A stretch of 64,000 nt of DNA from Nitrospiraceae bacterium (GTDB lineage: Bacteria > Nitrospirota > Nitrospiria > Nitrospirales > UBA8639): positions 248,001 through 312,000 of the forward strand of contig JACKFE010000001.1 of the NCBI GenBank assembly GCA_020632635.1, written 5' to 3'. The notes beneath the pieces were generated by a model, which saw only the letters and a list, made by a program, of their open reading frames with translations, did no database searches and had not been told where the DNA came from. A program made the translations under genes and the position numbers. Positions within the stretch are counted from its first letter, which is position 1. Every line of letters begins with the position of its first letter. Of this stretch, positions 61,682-64,000 are shown one piece after another.

Positions 61682-61711
61682 AAAGCCGCTGAAGAGTTCT
61701 TCAGCGGCTTA
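61682..61711 (-). terminator. Intrinsic terminator after tRNA-Glu
   Basis: AAGCCGCTGAAGA and TCTTCAGCGGCTT form a perfect 13-bp stem with a short loop, and on the minus strand the stem is followed by a T-rich tract (TTTTGTTTTTTT). Confidence 0.92.
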
Positions 61712-61716
61712 AACAA

Positions 61717-61794
61717 TGGTGTCCCCAACGGGATTTGAACCCGTGTTGCCGGCTTGAAAGGCCGGCGTCCTAGGCCAGGCTAGACGATGGGGAC
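61717..61794 (-). tRNA. tRNA-Glu (anticodon TTC)
   Basis: The minus strand gives acceptor GTCCCCA/TGGGGAC, anticodon stem CCGGC/GCCGG with loop CTTTCAA (anticodon TTC) and T arm ACGGG/CCCGT. The CCA is encoded (61717-61719). It lies about 110 bp downstream of rnpB with its own promoter. Confidence 0.97.
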
Positions 61795-61855
61795 ATTGAG
61801 GGGTGAAGTGTTCAACAACATGCCCATGGCTACCGACTGAAGCCATAAGGGCGTC

Positions 61856-61884
61856 ATTGTAGCAATGCTACCAACGTGGGTCAA
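61856..61884 (-). promoter_or_regulatory. Promoter for tRNA-Glu
   Basis: On the minus strand TTGACC (61884-61879), 17-bp spacer and TACAAT (61861-61856) lie 62 bp before the tRNA and just after the rnpB 3' end. Confidence 0.78.
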
Positions 61885-61905
61885 ACGAACCCATGAATTA
61901 TTTAA

Positions 61906-62334
61906 GGGTGGCGAGCGAGCCTGTAAGCCGGATTCTGTACCCGCCAGGATGTCTCCAAGCGGGCGATGACCATTTCTCTAGAACCCAAGTTACCTTGGGC
62001 TTCAAGCAACCTACCCGAGAACTTCGGCCGGGCCGACCTCTCTCCCGTTGCCTTGAAGTTTCCCTCAAGGAAAGCGGGCAGCGTTCCCCTATTTGGTTTT
62101 GCTCCAGGTGATGCTTACCCTGCCATCTGTGTCACCACAGACGCGGTGGGCTCTTACCCCACCATTTCACCCTTACCGGCTCATGGTTTCCCATGCATTC
62201 CGGCGGTATATTTTCTGTGGCGCTCATGTCGGATTACTCCGCCTGGGCGTTACCCAGCACCTCGCCCTTTGGAGTCCGGACTTTCCTCTCGCAGGAGAAT
62301 CCTGCGAGCGGCCACCCGGCCCACTCCAACCACC
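61906..62334 (-). ncRNA. rnpB: RNase P RNA, bacterial class A
   Basis: RNase P RNA is the catalytic subunit that trims tRNA 5' ends. The minus strand carries the hallmark GAGGAAAGTCCGGACTCC (5' half of P4, about 62266-62288) and the matching 3' half ending ACAGAATCCGGCTTAC (near 61920-61937), plus the GGTAAGAGCCCACC region of the specificity domain. Outer ends GGTGG/CCACC pair as P1. Ends are estimated from this pairing and from the upstream promoter, giving about 429 nt. It is followed by tRNA-Glu. Confidence 0.95.
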
Positions 62335-62340
62335 TTGTTC

Positions 62341-62368
62341 ATAGTAGCACTGCGAATCGGGAAAGCAA
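62341..62368 (-). promoter_or_regulatory. Promoter for rnpB
   Basis: An extended -10, TGC-TACTAT (TACTAT at 62346-62341), lies 7 bp before the estimated 5' end. TTGCTT 16 bp upstream is a weak -35, acceptable with an extended -10. Confidence 0.55.
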
Positions 62369-62390
62369 GCACAGCCCATCGGGAGAGCAT

Positions 62391-63152
62391 CTATTGATCG
62401 GATTCACCTTCGAGTTGATTGGCCATGTACAGAATCCGGCGGCAATAGGAGCAATCGAGTAACTGATCGCCCCGTCGAACATCGGCCACTAACTGGGGGG
62501 GAAGCTGCAGTCGGCACCCAATACAGGACCCATCTCGGATTTCAGCCACTGCGAACCCTTTCCGGAGATTTTTCAACCGGTTATAGCGAGACAGTAGAGT
62601 GTGTTCTAATGATTGTGAAAGCTGTTGTTGCCGCTGCTCCAACTCGGTGATCTCTTGCTGGAGATCCGCAGCTTGTGTTTCCAATTTGGCCTTTTCCAGA
62701 TCATATACCTTTTGGGCTTCCTCAATCTGGGGTTCTAGCTCCTTGATGGCCTGACTATTTTGATCCGCCCGTTCCATCAAAGCCAAAACGGCCTCTTCAA
62801 ACGTATCTTTCTTTTTTCGAGCTAATTCAATTTCAAACAGATGAGCTTGATATTCCTTGTTGGTTTTTAATTCCGAGAGCCGGGCTCGAACTTTTTGCAA
62901 CTGAGCCTCTTGGGCGCCTAACTCCAATTCCGCATTGCGCCGCTGTTTAGCCAAGGACTCACCTTCATTTTTTAGAACTTGGAGCTTGCCTTGTAATTCA
63001 CAAAGGGGGGCTTCCGCTATCTGTAGAAGTCCTGGAAGTTTTTTTTGCTGATCGAGGATTTGAAAAATTCGGAGGTCAAACTTTTGGAGTTCAATGAGAT
63101 ATTGCAGTTGGGTATTCACAGAGTCCTCAAAACCAATCTTAGCATAAGACAC
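62391..63152 (-). CDS. C4-type zinc-ribbon coiled-coil protein
   Basis: The 253-residue product has a long coiled coil (about 10-190) and a C-terminal zinc ribbon with CIGC near residue 211 and CSYC near 234. This is the zf-RING_7 (DUF164/CdsZ-like) family, of unresolved function, often placed near rnpB, dnaG or DUF34 genes. ATG 63152 has no strong ribosome-binding site. The 5' leader region of rnpB lies just downstream. Confidence 0.88.
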   Translation of the reverse strand: MSYAKIGFEDSVNTQLQYLIELQKFDLRIFQILDQQKKLPGLLQIAEAPLCELQGKLQVLKNEGESLAKQRRNAELELGAQEAQLQKVRARLSELKTNKEYQAHLFEIELARKKKDTFEEAVLALMERADQNSQAIKELEPQIEEAQKVYDLEKAKLETQAADLQQEITELEQRQQQLSQSLEHTLLSRYNRLKNLRKGFAVAEIRDGSCIGCRLQLPPQLVADVRRGDQLLDCSYCRRILYMANQLEGESDQ

Positions 63153-63190
63153 ATATTTCCTAAAAGTTCTCCCACGTACTCAGGGAATCC

Positions 63191-63267
63191 TGGTGGGCCC
63201 ACCAGGACTTGAACCTGGGACCAACTGATTATGAGTCAGCCGCTCTAACCGACTGAGCTATGGGCCC
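63191..63267 (-). tRNA. tRNA with CAT anticodon, probably tRNA-Ile2
   Basis: The minus strand forms a full cloverleaf: acceptor GGGCCCA/TGGGCCC, D arm GCTC/GAGC, anticodon stem GCTGA/TCAGT with loop CTCATAA, and T arm CCAGG/CCTGG, with CCA encoded (63191-63193). The first pair G-C rules out initiator tRNA. The sequence resembles lysidine-modified tRNA-Ile(CAT) more than elongator tRNA-Met, but the two cannot be told apart with certainty here. Confidence 0.9.
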
Positions 63268-63366
63268 GGTTGGAACGTGTTGCTTCTCTTTTACCATAGT
63301 TGAGGGACGGGAAAAACTCCCCAACGCATTTTCTTTACAAATCTTTTTCGTTTTGCCCAACTTCCC

Positions 63367-64000
63367 TTAGGAGGCCATCAACACCGCTTTTCTTCCTAGA
63401 AGGGCATTGATCTCCGCATTGAGACGATCGACTTCCTCTTGACGCCCCTCCCGTTCAGCTGTTTTCAACCGGGTGGTCACTCCTTCTAAGATCCGCTGCA
63501 ACCATTTTCCCTCCAATGTTCGCAAGCATCCCTGTATATGCTCCGCCTGATTTTCTAATTGCATTTCCCACACGCACAGCTGGGAAACCGCCGACTCAAA
63601 TACCGGATCGCTCGTCAGATCGCCTCGTAAAGACTCCACGTCCACCAGCCCAGACGCCTCCCGATGAACCTCCACATGCCTGACAATTTCCCGATACAAT
63701 TCAACGGTAAACTTCTCCTCTTCCAGATGGGCCAGATGATCTGCCTCTAGGCGACCCTGCAGTAAGAGAATGATCAAGTCACGCTCCTCAGCCTTTCCTT
63801 TCGGCACCACATGAGTGAGAGGCTTCTCAGGAGCCGAATGGCTGGGCTTTCCTCCAGGAACGGCTATTCTCAATGTCGGCATTCGCTTTTGAAGCAGTTC
63901 CTGCCTAATTCCCAATCGCTCAGAGAGAATCTTCAAATACTCATCCTTCTCAATGGGATTTTTGGTTTTATGGAGAATCGCCAGAATATCATCTGCCCGC
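63367..64000 (-). CDS. dnaG: DNA primase DnaG, C-terminal part (cut by window edge)
   Basis: DnaG makes RNA primers for replication. About 211 codons are visible, frame open to the edge. The start of the visible part (ILAILHKTKNPIEKDEY near the edge, then LGIRQELL) matches the end of the RNA-polymerase domain, and the rest (about 50-190, ERDLIILLLQGRLE through RTLEGKWLQRI) is the DnaB helicase-binding C-terminal domain. The catalytic TOPRIM region is outside the window. rpoD, which often follows dnaG, is not downstream; a tRNA and other genes are. Confidence 0.9.
   Translation of the reverse strand, partial: RADDILAILHKTKNPIEKDEYLKILSERLGIRQELLQKRMPTLRIAVPGGKPSHSAPEKPLTHVVPKGKAEERDLIILLLQGRLEADHLAHLEEEKFTVELYREIVRHVEVHREASGLVDVESLRGDLTSDPVFESAVSQLCVWEMQLENQAEHIQGCLRTLEGKWLQRILEGVTTRLKTAEREGRQEEVDRLNAEINALLGRKAVLMAS

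Overview
This window looks like a chromosomal segment of a nitrifying or closely related bacterium of the phylum Nitrospirota (Nitrospira-type). That is an inference from gene content: a small histidine-rich SmbP-type protein known from nitrifiers, a five-haem cytochrome c, an adenosylcobalamin-dependent class II ribonucleotide reductase, a SUMF1-type lipid-envelope protein, Lol-type lipoprotein export of a diderm cell, and a lone mraZ. Composition is about 52% GC and even throughout. No phage, IS element, CRISPR array or toxin-antitoxin system was found. Most of the window is ordinary core genome, densely packed on both strands.

Layout. 1-2137 (-) recG, cut by the left edge. 2419-9101 (+) rpmB, lnt, prfB (with its programmed +1 frameshift), lysS, a LolC/E-type permease and lolD. 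9217-14671 (-) a lipoprotein with a ComEA-like tail, a nitrilase-family amidase, then an operon-like run HDAC-type deacylase, pentahaem cytochrome, two-domain rhodanese and SmbP. 14872-19215 holds a TPR protein, a nuclease-like unknown, another unknown, an exported flavodoxin-like lipoprotein, a zinc ribbon and xerD. 19465-33137 (+, except ilvE) holds a periplasmic binding protein, an M50 protease, trpS, the glycolytic set gap-pgk-tpiA with secG, then rplU-rpmA-obgE-proB-nadD-rsfS and bioB. 33152-37732 carries a large FtsX-type permease, a stand-alone LuxR-type regulator, a class 1A pyrD and an ABC ATPase. 37884-45376 carries comF, an FmdB-type ribbon, mraZ, a RusA-like nuclease, PilZ and STAS proteins, two envelope unknowns and a TPR-dioxygenase fusion. 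45447-53181 carries a very basic repeat protein, tRNA-Arg, mltB, an HDOD protein, the methylthiotransferases mtaB and miaB, and trkH. 53882-61567 carries nrdJ, an Old Yellow Enzyme, a J-domain protein with an altered HPD motif, a cupin and a SUMF1-type protein. 61682-64000 (-) holds tRNA-Glu, rnpB, a C4 zinc-ribbon coiled-coil protein, a CAT-anticodon tRNA and the C-terminal part of dnaG.

How the parts work together. Translation is the strongest theme: L28, L21, L27, RF2, LysRS, TrpRS, ObgE, RsfS, MiaB, MtaB, RNase P RNA and three tRNAs. Envelope biogenesis is second: Lnt, LolCE/LolD, SecG, MltB, an LpoA-like protein and MraZ. DNA metabolism comprises RecG, XerD, RusA-like, NrdJ and DnaG. The nrdJ promoter carries two NrdR-type boxes 32 bp apart over its -35 and -10 elements, with DnaA-box-like sites just upstream; a second DnaA-box cluster precedes the cupin promoter. 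I found no clearly new multi-gene defence or mobile system. The most unusual items are the deacylase/pentahaem/rhodanese/SmbP run, two perfect palindromes encoded inside the 3' ends of ABC-transporter genes, the regulatory region of nrdJ, and a few proteins whose key residues are missing or changed.
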